From contig NC_072791.1 of the NCBI RefSeq assembly GCF_028583425.1, positions 31,069,368-31,133,367 on the forward strand: a DNA stretch of 64,000 bases. Direction: 5' to 3'. Under the pieces are notes generated by a model, which worked only from the letters and a program-made list of their open reading frames with translations, ran no database searches and was not told the DNA's origin. Both the position numbers and the translations under genes were made by a program. This DNA comes from Eublepharis macularius (taxonomy: Eukaryota > Chordata > Lepidosauria > Squamata > Eublepharidae). Positions 24,839 to 36,884 of the stretch are shown piece after piece; position 1 is the first letter of the stretch, and every line of letters begins with the position of its first letter.

Positions 24839-27800
24839 ATGTCGGCCACTGCTCCTGTGGCTCCACAATCAGCGACATGGAGGGAAAAAGAGGTATTGGA
24901 CCTCCTTTCTTTCTGGGGGGAGGACAAGATACAGGAAGCCCTTAGAAGCTCCCACAGGAACTTAGACAACTTTGAAAAAATTTCCAAAATGATGTCCTCG
25001 CGTGGTCATCGGCGCACTGCATTGGAATGCAGGAACAAAACAAAAAGTATGCGGTTGGAGTACAAGCGCGTCATGGCACACAATTCCACTTCTGGAAACG
25101 GCCCCATTACATGTCCTTTTTTTCGTGAGCTGGACAGTATTCTAAGAGGGGACGCAAGTGTTAAACCTAAACGGATAGCGCGAAGCATTTCTTTTGCCCA
25201 AGGACCCCCGCAGATAAGCGCCCCCAGGGAAGTGATGGAGGGATCGGAGGAACTCTTCTCGCACGACATGCAGACGATAGATGCTGCACCGCTGTGGTGC
25301 TCTTCTCCAAATCCCATGGCAGCACGTGAGTGATGGAGCGTTGATTATTCTAGTTCAGAGCTATGATTTTTCTTCCTTTTCACATTTCCCTGTCTATGAA
25401 ATCGTAACACCTTTATTGATTTCACGTTTATAGCGCAGAACTCGTCATCATCCACCGATGCCAGTGAAGAGGATCTTGACCGCACCATAGATGGACTTGC
25501 TGACAAGGGTGAGCATTTTTTTGACAGGTTGCTCCAATGGTGGCCCACCCAAAAACAGTCCCTGGAAAGGCTGAAGACATCTCGAGAGTGGGAACGCCAA
25601 GATGAGAGTGCCTGTTTTAGGGGAAAAGAAGGGCACGACCTCAGGTTTGCAAGATATGGGAAAGTCTGTCAGTGATGGGATGGTTTGGAGGTCTGTCAGT
25701 TATGGGGATGATGTGACATCATCGGCCACACCGTGGAGGTTGTCTTAGACTTATGGTTTCAAATGGTCAACTGTTCACTCCTGCCCAGCCCATCCATGCA
25801 AGCAACACCACGGTTTATCCGTTCTATATTTACCAAAATGCATGGATGGAGTTGGCTCTGGATTCAAATATATTTTTGATCAGTCTCCTTTTCATTAATG
25901 GATGCCTGACTTGAACTCCAATCTCTACACTCGAAGCATATAAACCCAGTGCCCAGCTTCAGGGACAGATGAACACAGGAATATGAGACCGTGGACGGGT
26001 GCATGGACTGGTGCAATTTTCTGTGTGAGACATTCCGGTCCACTAAAAGGCTGAATAAGGGGTAGATGACAGAGGGCACATTCAAAATCTGTTTCAGGTT
26101 TTCAGGGCCACCTCTTAGTCATTATAGTGGTGCAAAAAAAAACCAGACGTCCCATTACAGCTCCTATCATCTCTTATATATTGATAGTGGCACAGATACA
26201 AATAAGAAAAGAGGACAACGCAGAAGACAGTGCCTGCGAAGTGAATGTTTGAATTGTATTTATCTATATCACATCCCCGTGTTTTTCAAACCAATCACAT
26301 TTAAAACCTATAAATTTTGCAGAAAACGACACTACAGGTGCAAACGCAATGGAGGACGACGACAGTGATTCAGACCTTCCCCTGGGGCATCGTTCACGCT
26401 ATAACACGGGTAAGCTTAGTTGATCTGCAGAATCTAAAAGAGTCCAGTTGCACCTATGAGAAGAGACAATTGCAGAGTGGCATAAGCTCTCCTGAATCAC
26501 GTTATCTTTGTCTGACATATGAAACAGAGCATGGTCAAATATAGAGGGGGGGAGAGAAGTGGAGGAGAGAGCAGAGTCATCTTGGGAGGCCGGAGGGTGC
26601 CTCACAATCGTTCCTTTTATGTCGCATGTCCAAAATCTCCATTCTTTGTGTGCGACTGTTGGCCTCCAAGGCAGTTGCCCTGTTAGTTTCTGTAAGCCCA
26701 ACAGCAAGACCATAATATCCCCTTGGCGTGTGACCCTCCTATGGACACAGACCTACCTGCAAGATGAATTAAAAAAACAAAAATTTTGTTCCCAGAAGCC
26801 CACGCCAGGTGTCACCGAGCTCACCCAGACCCCACCTGGTGCAATAAAATCTGTCACCTGTTTCACTGTGAACAGCATGCATAGTCCCCATTCTGAACCA
26901 AATGGAACGTATGAAATTTTCATGTGTGTTGCAATTCATCGGCCACGCAGGGTGCATAGGTTGGAAAAAAAATTTTTTGGGACAAACTACGGCTACCTTA
27001 CAGTCTGCATTGGATTTTCCCAGAACAGTGTAGTGTTCTCCCACTGGTAGCTGAAATTTCCCATTTATCATGTGAGATTTTTGTCAATGTAATTTTTATC
27101 GCATTTGTTGGCTGGTTTCTCAGATCTGCAGCGCACATTGAACCGCACCTTGCACCCCTCAATTGATAATGCCAACACTGTTGATGTGATCTGCACTGAC
27201 ATGAATCACGGTTCCAAAAATTAATTCTGAGGGACACCCAGACACCGTCTTGGATCACCTATCCTCTTTAATGGTTGCTCCCACCACATATGTTCTGATG
27301 TTGTCAGGATTTCAAGGAAATTCTTGATTTGGCATAACATTGAAAATGGTCAGAATGTGCTCATTGTGGAACATTGCAAGAGCAACGTTGGTCAGCATTG
27401 GTGTAAAAGGCAGATCGGGACACAGCACGTCTCCTCGCTATCTAAAGCAGATAAATTGGTCTCTCTCACTAACGCAGTTTTAAACATAATAGCTTTGACT
27501 GCTGCCAGTATGTCCTCCATGTTATTTCTGCACAACCCATATGGCAAGTGGCATTGTAAAAGCCTTCCCGTTATGGAAAAACCTTGATGCTTGTGCATGC
27601 ATGGTTATCAAAAAATGTGCAACACATTGGCCTCGGCGGGGGCGACGGGATGAACTAGGCCAAAATCTGTTATGTGGGTTTTGGAAGTCATGGGGAAGTG
27701 CCCAAACTATGAAGCCTGCTGCTGGCCAACCAAAAAACATGTTGCATCCTTTTCTTCAGGCTTAGATTTCTGAATAATGTCTGAGATGTTAACAATTTAT

Positions 27801-28293
27801 TGATCTGTTGCTCTGACTTACATCCACAGCAGACGGGGCAGATAACAGATGCCTAGCAGAAGTTTCACCGGGAACAAGACTATTCCAACTAAGAAACAGG
27901 AGACGCAGAAACGCAGCACTCTATGGAGTAGCCGATGATATGATGCGCCGTTCTCGAGAGGAGCACAATGCCCAGGTTTCCCAATGGCGAACGGACAGAG
28001 AGATGCTGTGCAGTTGGAAGGCTGATGAGAACAAGATTCAGAGGGAATTCTTGGATCACACTAAAATGGAGAGTGAGAAGTTTGCCGAGGCCTGGAAACA
28101 GAACATTTCGGTGATGTCTGATGCTGTGAACACTTTGAAGTCATTGGGACAGATGCTCGCCCAACAGCGTCAAATCATCCCCCCAACACACGATTATGGG
28201 CAAACCGCCCTACCTGCCTCACAGGCAACCCCGAAGAAGGCAGCAGCGAGGCGTTCCTGTGTTGGCAAAGCCAGGGAGAGGCTGACGCTTTGA
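24839..28293 (+). CDS. Myb/SANT-like DNA-binding protein B of the Harbinger-type element
   Basis: Four exons on the plus strand: 24,839-25,325, 25,434-25,508, 26,323-26,409 and 27,830-28,293, giving 370 codons plus stop. Donors are GTGAGT, GTGAGC and GTAAGC; all acceptors end AG; all introns are phase 1 and the frame is open throughout. Residues about 13-105 make a Myb/SANT-type domain (Trp14, Trp26, RGHRRTALECRNKTKSMRLE at 55-74). The short middle exons are Ser/Asp/Glu-rich. The last exon has an Arg-rich patch followed by a long helical, probably coiled-coil region (RREEHNAQVSQW to LKSLGQMLAQQRQ, approximate) and a basic tail. Exon number and intron phases match gene A, so the two are probably duplicates. 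The exon 4 acceptor is CAGCAG, so an alternative site would drop one codon. Confidence 0.85.
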
Positions 28294-28414
28294 GGAGCTA
28301 TGTTCTGCGTTGCCCTCCTTATTTGCCACATACCATGGTTTTTGGCAGCAAAATTCATTTGACAGATTCCATTGCACTGGTGACCCCTTAATGGTCTTTA
28401 TCTATTGTATTTGA

Positions 28415-28420
28415 AATAAA
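28415..28420 (+). terminator. Poly(A) signal for Myb gene B
   Basis: AATAAA lies about 120 bp after the stop codon at 28,293 and is followed by a GT-rich stretch (TGTGTGTT). Confidence 0.6.
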
Positions 28421-28983
28421 TGTGTGTTAAGGAGTTGTCGCCCCAGTCATGTATGTCTGTTTTAAAATTCTTAACTTTCTGGGATCAAATGGAATCATCA
28501 GGGTATAAGATGATGGCCAATCGTTTCCAATGTTGACTCCCTTTTTTTTTTCAACGCAATCCCCAAAGTTTAGGAATATTTAACATCAGACAATACAATG
28601 AAATCACAGTAAGAATCACATTTGTGTTTCTTTGTGTAAGTGGCATCACTCATGTAGTGACCATTCTAAACAGCCTTCCTGCAAAAAGTGAAACGCAGCA
28701 GTTACCAATCAAGTGGCGCTTCCCCCCCCCCTGATTGCAACATGCGGCTAAGTTGTATCTTTGGGAGGAGCACTTGCAGTCCAAATTGGAAATTTGGGGG
28801 GGGGCGGATTCCAGACTTGGCCAAAAATACCCTGACAAACTGTGAACGATGTATGCGGGGGACCACTCAGCTGTGTGGGAATGTATTGTCTGCATGTGCC
28901 AGGACTTGATTTCACATCCACCGCTTGTCTGACAGCACCCCAATAATCAATAGTCTTTTGAGTTCAGTTAACCAAATTTTTTT

Positions 28984-28989
28984 TTTATT
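28984..28989 (-). terminator. Poly(A) signal for the HARBI1-like gene
   Basis: AATAAA on the minus strand about 110 bp past the stop codon at 29,099. The two convergent genes thus end roughly 560 bp apart. Confidence 0.6.
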
Positions 28990-29098
28990 TACACAGATTA
29001 GAGTTGCTGGTTGAGACCATTTATGTTCCCCTTGGTTTAGCAGCTTTTCGAAGCAGGTTAGCCGATGTCCATCACTTGCCGCACCGAGGGAGGCAACA

Positions 29099-31678
29099 TC
29101 AACTTGTAGAATCTAGGCCCATATACTTGGCCAGGGCATCCCTAACCACCTTTCCTTCGGCAAGATGCCTGTGATGGGTGGTCAACTCTTGTCCCTCTCC
29201 ATGTGAAACAAGTATTGTCTCTGGGGCTGCTCCGCGGCCAGTGATGGGATGTCCCCGGCTTTCACAGAGGTTGTGCAAAACAACACATGCTGTCACCACA
29301 GCGATGACGTTGTGCTCCCTAACTTGGAGGCGGTGTGACAGACACCTCCACCTGGCCTTCAGTCTTCCAAAACAACATTCCACCACGTTCCTGGCTCGCG
29401 ATAGGCGGGTGTCAAACATTTTCTGAGCTTGTGTGGTTGCCGTTCTCCCGTAGGGCTTCATAAGCCACCTACGCATGGGGTAGGCTCCATCGGCAATGAC
29501 CACCGGGGGTATTCTTACACCGTCCACCACCATGAAAGGGTTTCCCGGAATTAGTGAGCCACTATCCATGGCAACACAGAAGGCGGAGTGGGCGAACACG
29601 AAGGCATCGTGGTTCTTCCCACTCCACCCCACCTCGGCGTCCACAAATCTTCCGCGGTGATCAACTGTGCCTTGGAGCAGAATCGAGGAATAGTTCTTGC
29701 GGTTGCCGTACTGATCTGGGCGGCCTCCAGGAGCGCAGATCGGGATATGCGTTCCATCAATAGCTCCCACACAGTGCGGGAAACCCAATCTACGGAAACC
29801 GTCCATTATCTGGGAGAAAGAAAAAAGAAAGGGAAAAAAAAGTCATAGTGCTATCAGGCAAACTGTGCATCAAATAATCATCATCACTCAGCGATGTCCA
29901 GTTCTTAAACACCCTGAAAGGGTTATTTTTGTAAATTGAATTTAGGATTTTTTTGCATTCTGAAATGTTGGGTGGAGGTTCTCTTATGTTTGGTGTAATT
30001 TAAATTGAATGATCCACATATCCACACAAGTCTCTCTCTTCTCACCCTTTGGCAATAAAGGTGACCGTTGGTGGTTTAAAAATCAGCATCTTTTTGAGGC
30101 CACTAAGTGGCCCACCAAATTGGGATCGTCTTGTGCCTCGCTAGAGGGAACGAGAACGGGTGTGAGACGGGCCCATGACAATTGGGTCCATTCTGGACTC
30201 AAAATTCCACCCCGGGCCACAAAGGCCTCTATTTTTTCTAACCCTGGAGACAGGTGTTTGGCGGTGTATGAGGCACTGTTTTTCGGGGTAAACCAAAACA
30301 TCCCCCCAGGTAACAAATTAACTAGAAATTGTTGGAGAGTGGGATAACAGGTCGGATAAGGTGCCTTGCACGTTGTGTTTACTTTGCTTTCACAATGCCA
30401 CCCAGAGCCACCATGAAGGGAGACGTTTCTCCCCATAGAGAACCATGGAGATTTTAGGAGGATTCGTGAAGAATTGGATGGGAGGGGGGGTAAACTTGTA
30501 TCCCCATATTTCACAGTATTCCTAAATTTGGAGGTTTGACAAAGTAGGGTTAAGAGAAGGTGTTCAACAACTGTGCAACGATTGGGGTCACACAGTAGGG
30601 GGAAATACCAAACTGCATTCCTGCACACCACCCCACCTATGTAAACCAAATGTTTATATCACAGAGGCAAAAAAAGCAATCCCTCTCCACGACAATTCTT
30701 TTTGTTACCTGCTTCAGATCACACGGCGAGGGGTGTGTGTGTGTGTCAGTTGTTGCCCCTCTTTTTCTTAAAAAAAAAGGATTTGTGTGGTGGAAGAACA
30801 CACTATGAGGGTTGAATGCCATTGCATGCTCAAGGTGTATGTGGGCAATGTTCACTCACACTCAAACAAACACATAGCGTTGTAGATTTTGAGAGGGTTT
30901 CAAAATTACCTTTAAAATGACTGGGAGAGGGGGATGATGTACACACCAGAGTGTTGTGTACTGGTCGTTCCGTTAATGTCACAATTTTGTTTAAACGATA
31001 AATTGTAATAGCGAAATTTTGATATTTCAAAATAAAAATTACCTGTCCAATCCCACTTCCGAAGGAGACAGTCTTCGATAGAAGTTCCACCTCGACCGCG
31101 AGGCAGAACTCGACCACCGCGGAGGCTACCGTTGACTTCCCAATCCCGAACAGATCGCTCGCCACCTGGTAGCTTGTTCCGCTGGCCAGCCACCAAATTG
31201 CAACCGCGACTCGTCTCTCCACCGATATTGCAGAGCGAAGGGAGGTGTTTTGACGCTGCAGCCTTGGACGCAGGGCTTCCACCAAGTCGATGAAGGTCCT
31301 CTTGGACATCCGGAAGCGGCGCATCCACCGACGGTCATCCCAGTGCACCAACACGATATTCTCCCACCAGTCGGTGCTTCTCGGGTATACCCAGTGCTGC
31401 CGTGGCTCCTCCATCTGCGCAAGCAGGAACCAATGTTGGAAGCGCTGCCGGCGCCGAATTCTGGAGCGCGTCCAGGCGACGGTGGAGACTGAATCCTGGA
31501 ACAGAATCCTGGCTGCAGCTCTGCGGCGTTGGGCTGAATAGCGCCGGTAAGCGAGAAGCAGCTGCGTCTGGCAAGCCAGCAACGTAAACATCAGCTGTCC
31601 GATGAGGGCGACTATAGGATCCATACCCACAACCGAATCGGCAACAGTAACCACAACGACACCAAGCACACCAACCAT
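29099..31678 (-). CDS. HARBI1-like DDE transposase of the Harbinger-type element
   Basis: Two exons on the minus strand: 31,678-31,043 (212 codons) and 29,809-29,099, 448 aa in all. The donor is CAG/GTAATTTT and the acceptor is a pyrimidine-rich TTTCTCCCAG; the intron is phase 0. Residues about 120-206 contain the helix-turn-helix-like region of the family (RFRMSKRTFIDLVEALRP, then SYQVASDLFGIGKSTVASAV). Exon 2 carries the DDE domain: Asp230 in CVGAIDGTHIP, Asp319 in VIADGAYPM and Glu356 in NVVECCFGRLKARW, with 36 residues between the last two, as is usual for this family. The conserved PDQYGNRKNYSSILLQ block is also present. No stop or frameshift is visible, so the protein could be active. 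An internal Met19 is an alternative start. Transposases of this family cut and rejoin transposon ends in the nucleus. Confidence 0.9.
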
Positions 31679-31679
31679 C

Positions 31680-32025
31680 CGCTCACACCCACAAATAGAT
31701 TTTGCCGAGAACCTTCCCTTTTATAGACCATTCGAATCGCCCGCCCAAAAAAGTTAACCAGTGGCTATCGAGATGTTCACGTGATTTGTCGCTTTGTTGA
31801 TGTTTCCTCATTTCGATAAAACGAAATAACGGAAAAGTGTTTTCAAAAAAAATAAAAAAAAGGGAGGGAAAAAAGGTACCGCCCACAAAAGCGGTTGGCG
31901 AGCGGACGTGTGACCGGAGGCTCGCGCGAGAAAGCCGGATGGGGAGCCTGAATGTGAACGGAGAAGGAAAAGTTGCGGGTTGGAGGAAACCGAAAGAAAA
32001 GCGATTTATAAGCGGGTAATGGGTG
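31680..32025. promoter_or_regulatory. Promoter side and right arm of the Harbinger-type element
   Basis: Only about 360 bp separate the transposase start from the right end, so its promoter must lie here. The stretch is CpG-rich (for example CTCGCGCGAGAAAG near 31,921) with an A-rich run at 31,840-31,875. No TATA or CCAAT box is convincing. Confidence 0.5.
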
Positions 32026-32039
32026 AATGTGGATTCAGC
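32026..32039. repeat. Right terminal inverted repeat of the Harbinger-type element
   Basis: AATGTGGATTCAGC, the reverse complement of GCTGAATCCACATT. It differs from the left end at one position in 14. Confidence 0.75.
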
Positions 32040-32198
32040 CAGGGTTGGCCTTGTTTAGTAACTAGATGGGAGACCTCCAACAAAGACCAGAGTTGCAGAG
32101 GCAGGCAATGGCAAACACCTTGATTAGTCATTTGCCATGAAAACCCTGCCAAGGGGTCACCATAAGTCAACTCCGACTTGAGGGTATTCTCCACCATC
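32040..32198 (+). mobile_element. 5S-rRNA-derived SINE, 3' part
   Basis: Continues the SINE that begins at 20,044. TTTAGTAACTAGATGGGAGA matches the 5S 3' region; the SINE body follows (AGGCAGGCAATGGCAAACAC, GTCACCATAAGTCAACTCC). It ends at the second copy of the 13-bp duplication (32,199-32,211). Confidence 0.9.
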
Positions 32199-32211
32199 AC
32201 ACTACAAACAT

Positions 32212-32954
32212 ATATTGATTTTATACTATTTTGACTCTCATGGTTCCCTTAAAGAAGTGAGAGCCATATATTAGGGGGGAGTGCTGAGAATTCTCTATTA
32301 AAGCCAACCCCTTCAAAGAACCACAGTTCCCAGAGTTTCCTGTGCAGAGAGGGTGCCTATTAGGCCGATTAAACTAGTTTTAAGTTTGACTGCTTCTACA
32401 TGGGGTTTCCCCCTCCACATGGAAAGCAGGAAGGGCCCTATTAAAAGTGAACATCCACACAACATTAGGCTCATTCCGAACATGATTTATACTATTCCCA
32501 TGGCTTTCCCATTTAAGCCAGAGAAAAACTAGTTTTTCCATGGCTCAAAGAGGAATCTGTGGAGTGCCACTATAGAGAGGCAAGTTCCACTTTAAACATC
32601 CCCACCACTGTAGCCCTTTAAAGGTCTTCCCCCCTTTTTCTACCAATCCATTCTGCAGTACTACAGTGCAGATCAGTAGGGAAAAGCTAAGTGATGGGAA
32701 AGAGGGAGGAGGTTCTGGGTTGCAGGAGATACTGGTGGAATCCATCTTGCCTACATTTCTGTGCAGGCATGATGGGAAAAGAGGGAGGAGCGAGCTTGGG
32801 GGCAGAGGCAGCTGTGAGCAGCATCAGGGTATGGGTATGTGCATGTTGTCCTCCCTCCCATCCCTCCCCTGCTTGTTGTGGCTACCATGGTGGGAGCACA
32901 TATTGTTTCCCCCTTCCAGAAGCATCCTTTGTGAGGCGATATATGCCCTAAAAA
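32212..32954. other. Intergenic DNA, possible MITE fragments
   Basis: Contains ACCACAGTTCCCAGAGTTTC (about 32,320) and CATTCCGAACATGATTTA-like words (about 32,470) that I associate with old inverted-repeat MITEs, but I cannot define ends. No gene. Confidence 0.4.
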
Positions 32955-33150
32955 GTTCTTCATTAACTATACTGGAAGGCAGTAGGAAAAGAAGAAGACG
33001 TAAAACGAGATGGCATGACTCAATAAAAGAAGCCACGCCCTCCAGTTTGCAGGAGATGAGCAAGTCTGTTAATGACAGGACATTTTGGAGGTCTTTCATT
33101 CATAGGGTCGCCATAGGTCAGAGGTGACTTGACGGCTCATAACACAACTA
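32955..33150 (+). mobile_element. BovB/RTE-type LINE 3' end fragment
   Basis: Encodes the C-terminal peptide of the BovB type (RRRKTRWHDSIKEATPSSLQ, then DRTFWRSFIHRVA at about 33,070-33,115). The untranslated end GGTCGCCATAGGTCAGAGGT and GACTTGACGGC is shared with squamate SINE tails. Only the 3' end remains. Confidence 0.7.
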
Positions 33151-33457
33151 TGCTTAAGTAAAATATGTGTCATATCTGCTACCAGTAGGGGGAGTTTTCT
33201 GCTTTTCTTTCCAACACCAATGAGCCTGGATGTAAGACTGCACAAAAGTCTCTGGGGTAGTTCTTCAAAACCCAAACTTCTGTTTTGGTTCTAAAAGTGA
33301 GACTATGAACACCATGGCAAATTTTCCATTAAAGTTATTTCTTTTAGTGGAAGGGTTGTTTGTTCCAATGCCCATCAGTGGTTTTGTGCATTTGGTTCCT
33401 CAGCCAGGCTGGGACAAAGGGATTGAAACACAAGTACTCCTCAGATCATGGGGGGTG

Positions 33458-33640
33458 GCCTGTGGCTTAGCAGGGAAGCACATTGTTTGAATGCAGATGG
33501 TCCAAAACTCTTACCATCTACAAGAAAGGATCTCTGCTAGCAGGTGGGGAGGGAAAATTGCATGAGATTTTGAATAGCAGCTGATAGATAGAACTGAGTT
33601 AGATGCATCAGTGGTCAGTTAGCATAAAGAAGTTTCGTAT
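33458..33640 (+). mobile_element. tRNA-derived SINE, diverged
   Basis: GGCCTGTGGCTTAGCAGGGA is a box-A-like head; GAATGCAGATGGTCCAAAAC is a degraded box-B region. It belongs to a family different from the MIR/CORE-type SINE above. Confidence 0.55.
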
Positions 33641-33649
33641 ATGTCTTTT

Positions 33650-36160
33650 CAAGGAGACTCAGCCTCCCAGCCCAAAGCATGTTTGCGCAGGGCAGAGTAT
33701 ATATTTAGTGGCCAGGTATATTGAAGTACAAAAAAATAGGCAACGCACCATAAAGCTTGAAATGTTTTATTTTTCTTTGCTACATCAACAGGGAAACAAG
33801 AACCAGACTACACACTGGAAACCCCATGTAATCTAGTATTTGCCCAATGTGCTAATACTTCTTTGTTAGAAATGCAAAGTCAGGCAATGCAGGAAGTACA
33901 GGAAGAAAGTACAGGAAGAAAGTACAAGGGGGGAACATGGCTGGCTTCATAAGCTGCATCTGAAGTCTCTTTCAGTACATGGTCTGAGTCAGATTGGATG
34001 GTGACCCCATTTAACCTAAATTATAAAATGATTTTGAGAATCTTGTATTTCCCTTTCTAGAAAGTGCCTATAGGGAAAATAGACTAATTTTTCAAAATGA
34101 CAATATTTCTCTTCTTTTTCTGGGTGTAAGTGTGGAAGAGATCTAACCTAGTTTTTGGGTTGATTCTATCTCTGTCCAAGGACAACTGAAGGAGACCTTA
34201 CCTAACTTTAGGAATGCTAACATGAAACAGAATCCATTTATAAACAGATGAAATTCTGCTGGATCCCTTCCATAAGCACACACATTCTACACTTAAATCT
34301 AGAGAAGTGGAAAGGGTATTCAGAAGTCAGAGGGGTCAAGCTGATGGAACTTAAAAAAAATATAGCCACAAGCAGCTGAAGAGAAGCAGAGGAATAAGTA
34401 AGTAGATTTACGTGAACAAATTGTTCTTTAATTGTTTTCTCATTTCCAGAAAACTTATTTTGAAAGTTGGGCTTCACTTTTAGCTGGCAGGGAATGCAAA
34501 TGGGCTTTTCCTCTCTGCCTGCTCATCAATTCCTAGCATTTTACGTAAACTAATATTAATCCCCTCCCTCAGCAAAAAACTAGATCAACAGAATGTGAAC
34601 GTTCTGTCCCCTGGAGGCTTAGACATCATCACTCCAATAAGGGACAAGCAACACAAATCAGTCCTGAGGTACTGATGCCCAAGCAGATCTATTTGGATTG
34701 AGTTTGACTTTCCTAACAAAGGTCCCAGTGCAACCCATCCTGGTTCATACAGGGAAGTGCCAAACATTTAGGCAGCCAACAGCCTTTGGACTTGTATAAA
34801 CTGGGAGACTCGGAGTTCCCTGATAAGAGCTTGCAAGGGCCATAGGGAGACCCAAACATTTCACATATGAATTCCTTGTGAACTCTGGTGTATGTTATCT
34901 GGATTGGGTGGCTTGTTAGTTTTTAATTTGTCAGTTAAACCTATCAGCTCTAGCTGACTCTGTTCTTCAGTCACTTCCCCCTGAAAATAGTGGTTCTAGG
35001 GTAGATAACTGTCCCAGGTCTTCCACAGTGAAGATCTTTTGTCTATCTTAGTTTTTTATCTTGTCTTCCTCTTTAGAAATGAGGGCAGTAGACATGGTTC
35101 CCCCTCTCAATCCCCCCCCCATAACAGCCCATGAGGCAATTGTTAGGCTGAGAGACTGAGGGATCTGCCAAGGTCCACAAAGTTTCTTTTTCACGAAGAA
35201 CATATTCAGCTTCTCCTTGAGCAATCCTTTCACTCTGTTACTGTCTCAGCAGCTTAACTGCCTCATTGAATTGTTTCTTGCTTCTCCTCTATTAAAAAGG
35301 GTGTTTTTTTTGTTGTCTTAATGTTTTTAGTGCTAGTTTTGTTTTACCTTGTGGAAGGTATACATGTATGACTAGTCACATGTATGTGTGAACAAGGCTC
35401 TTGTCAGTCTATGGATGACAGGCTATGGCAGATAGACCCCTTTATCCTCACAACAAGAAATACACGATCTTGGTTCAAAGGCTTTATTCGGGAATCAATT
35501 CAAATTCCTAGATATGTCCATAGATTGCTCAGAAGAAAAGCAAGCAGATAAGCAAGTGGACAGGAATACCTAAATGTGTGAAAAAAAACCCTCAATTACT
35601 CCTCCTCCCTCCCAACAGTAAAACATAACTCTTGGTGCCAGGTTTGAGTGCTCCTCGCATAGTTTACATATCAAGTCTAGACACTAGGAAGGCATAAGAT
35701 TAAAGTTGAAACTTGATTCATGAGAACGAACAGTTTACAAGGTCAGAAGCTCTGGGAGCTTCAAAGCATTTAGATAAGGCACTTGTGGCTTCAGTAGGCC
35801 TGTGAAAGCGAGGCAATTTATGGCATTGGCAATATGACATCAAGGTACAGCATCCACAATGGTTCACAGTAACAGCTCAGCTTAAAATAATGGCATGGAT
35901 GAGGTGCAGACATGACAGTTCTGTAATCTCTTAGCTGGGTCCACATTCAGTCTAGGGAAGCATAAAAAAGAAACCACTCTTCCAACATTTCTCACTCTGG
36001 TTATGAAGTAGCAGAAAATTTCAGTTTTAACACGTGGCATAAAAGGGTTTTGTAACACACAGAAAATTCTAAGGGATCATTTAAATGAAGGGGAAAGGCT
36101 CTCAGATAATGCTACAATCTGGAATATTTGTTAACCTGGGTTAGTTTATTTGAGCAGAAC
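33650..36160. other. Intergenic DNA, no gene seen
   Basis: Unique AT-rich sequence. A short tandem run of AGGAAGAAAGTAC sits at 33,890-33,930. The segment 34,775-34,850 is homologous to 49,300-49,385. No gene. Confidence 0.5.
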
Positions 36161-36161
36161 A

Positions 36162-36418
<257 letters not shown>

Positions 36419-36483
36419 GCCAGAATAATACTGAGTGTGCATATAACTCCAAACACTAGAACATCTGCAATACATGTAGATAC

Positions 36484-36630
36484 TAGGGGTGTGCAAGGAA
36501 AAAACTTTCGGCTTTCTTGTTTCGGCATTACCCGAAACAAGATTCTCTACCGTTAAAGCCGAAAGCCGAAACAAGAATCTCTTTCGGCTTTCGGCATTCG
36601 GCATTCTTTCGGCATTCTTTCGGCTTTTTT
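36484..36630. repeat. Left end and subterminal repeats of the 11.8-kb hAT element
   Basis: After TAGGGGTGTGC come at least eight TTCGG(C) or CCGAA words in both orientations up to about 36,630. This density is typical of hAT transposase binding regions. A short palindrome around GGAAAATGCCTCC follows at 36,647-36,683. Confidence 0.75.
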
Positions 36631-36884
36631 CTATGGGAAAATGCCTCCGTCTTCCAGGACGCCTGGAGGAGGCATTTTCCCACCGAATAAGCCCAAAATT
36701 GGTGGGGACCTTCCTCTAACCCTTCTCTAACAACCACCCAAGTTTCAGACAGATTGGACTTTGGGGAGCCATGTTATGGCCCCCCAAAGCAGGTCCCCCC
36801 ATCCTCCCATAAGAAAGCGAAGGAGCAGCATATTGTTAGCATGCTGCTGCTAATCTTTCTTCATTATTTCCTATGGGGAAAAAA

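Larger units (their letters stand above)
20104..32039. mobile_element. PIF/Harbinger-type transposon with three genes, 11.9 kb
   Basis: The element is delimited by inverted ends G(T/C)TGAATCCACATT: 20,104-20,117 on the left, and 32,026-32,039 on the right read in reverse complement. The right end has a further 8 bp (CACCCATT in the inward reading) before ATTACC. CAGGG on both sides (20,099-20,103 and 32,040-32,044) is a candidate 5-bp target duplication, and joining the flanks there restores a continuous 5S-type SINE. Inside are two head-to-head Myb/SANT genes and a HARBI1-like DDE gene, all with open frames and canonical splice sites. Harbinger elements usually have 3-bp duplications and are a few kilobases long, so size, gene number and duplication length are unusual. 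Confidence 0.85.

Noticed and set aside
26559-27050. 163-codon plus-strand open frame
   Set aside because: Lies wholly in the third intron of Myb gene B, with no domain and with splice sites on both sides supporting the intron.
28294-29098. A further exon or small gene between Myb gene B and the transposase
   Set aside because: Only short frames; the region is explained by two convergent 3' ends with AATAAA signals.
20044-32198. A 5S rRNA gene
   Set aside because: Only the internal 5S region is matched, with changes, and it is followed by SINE body and target duplication, so it is a 5S-derived SINE.
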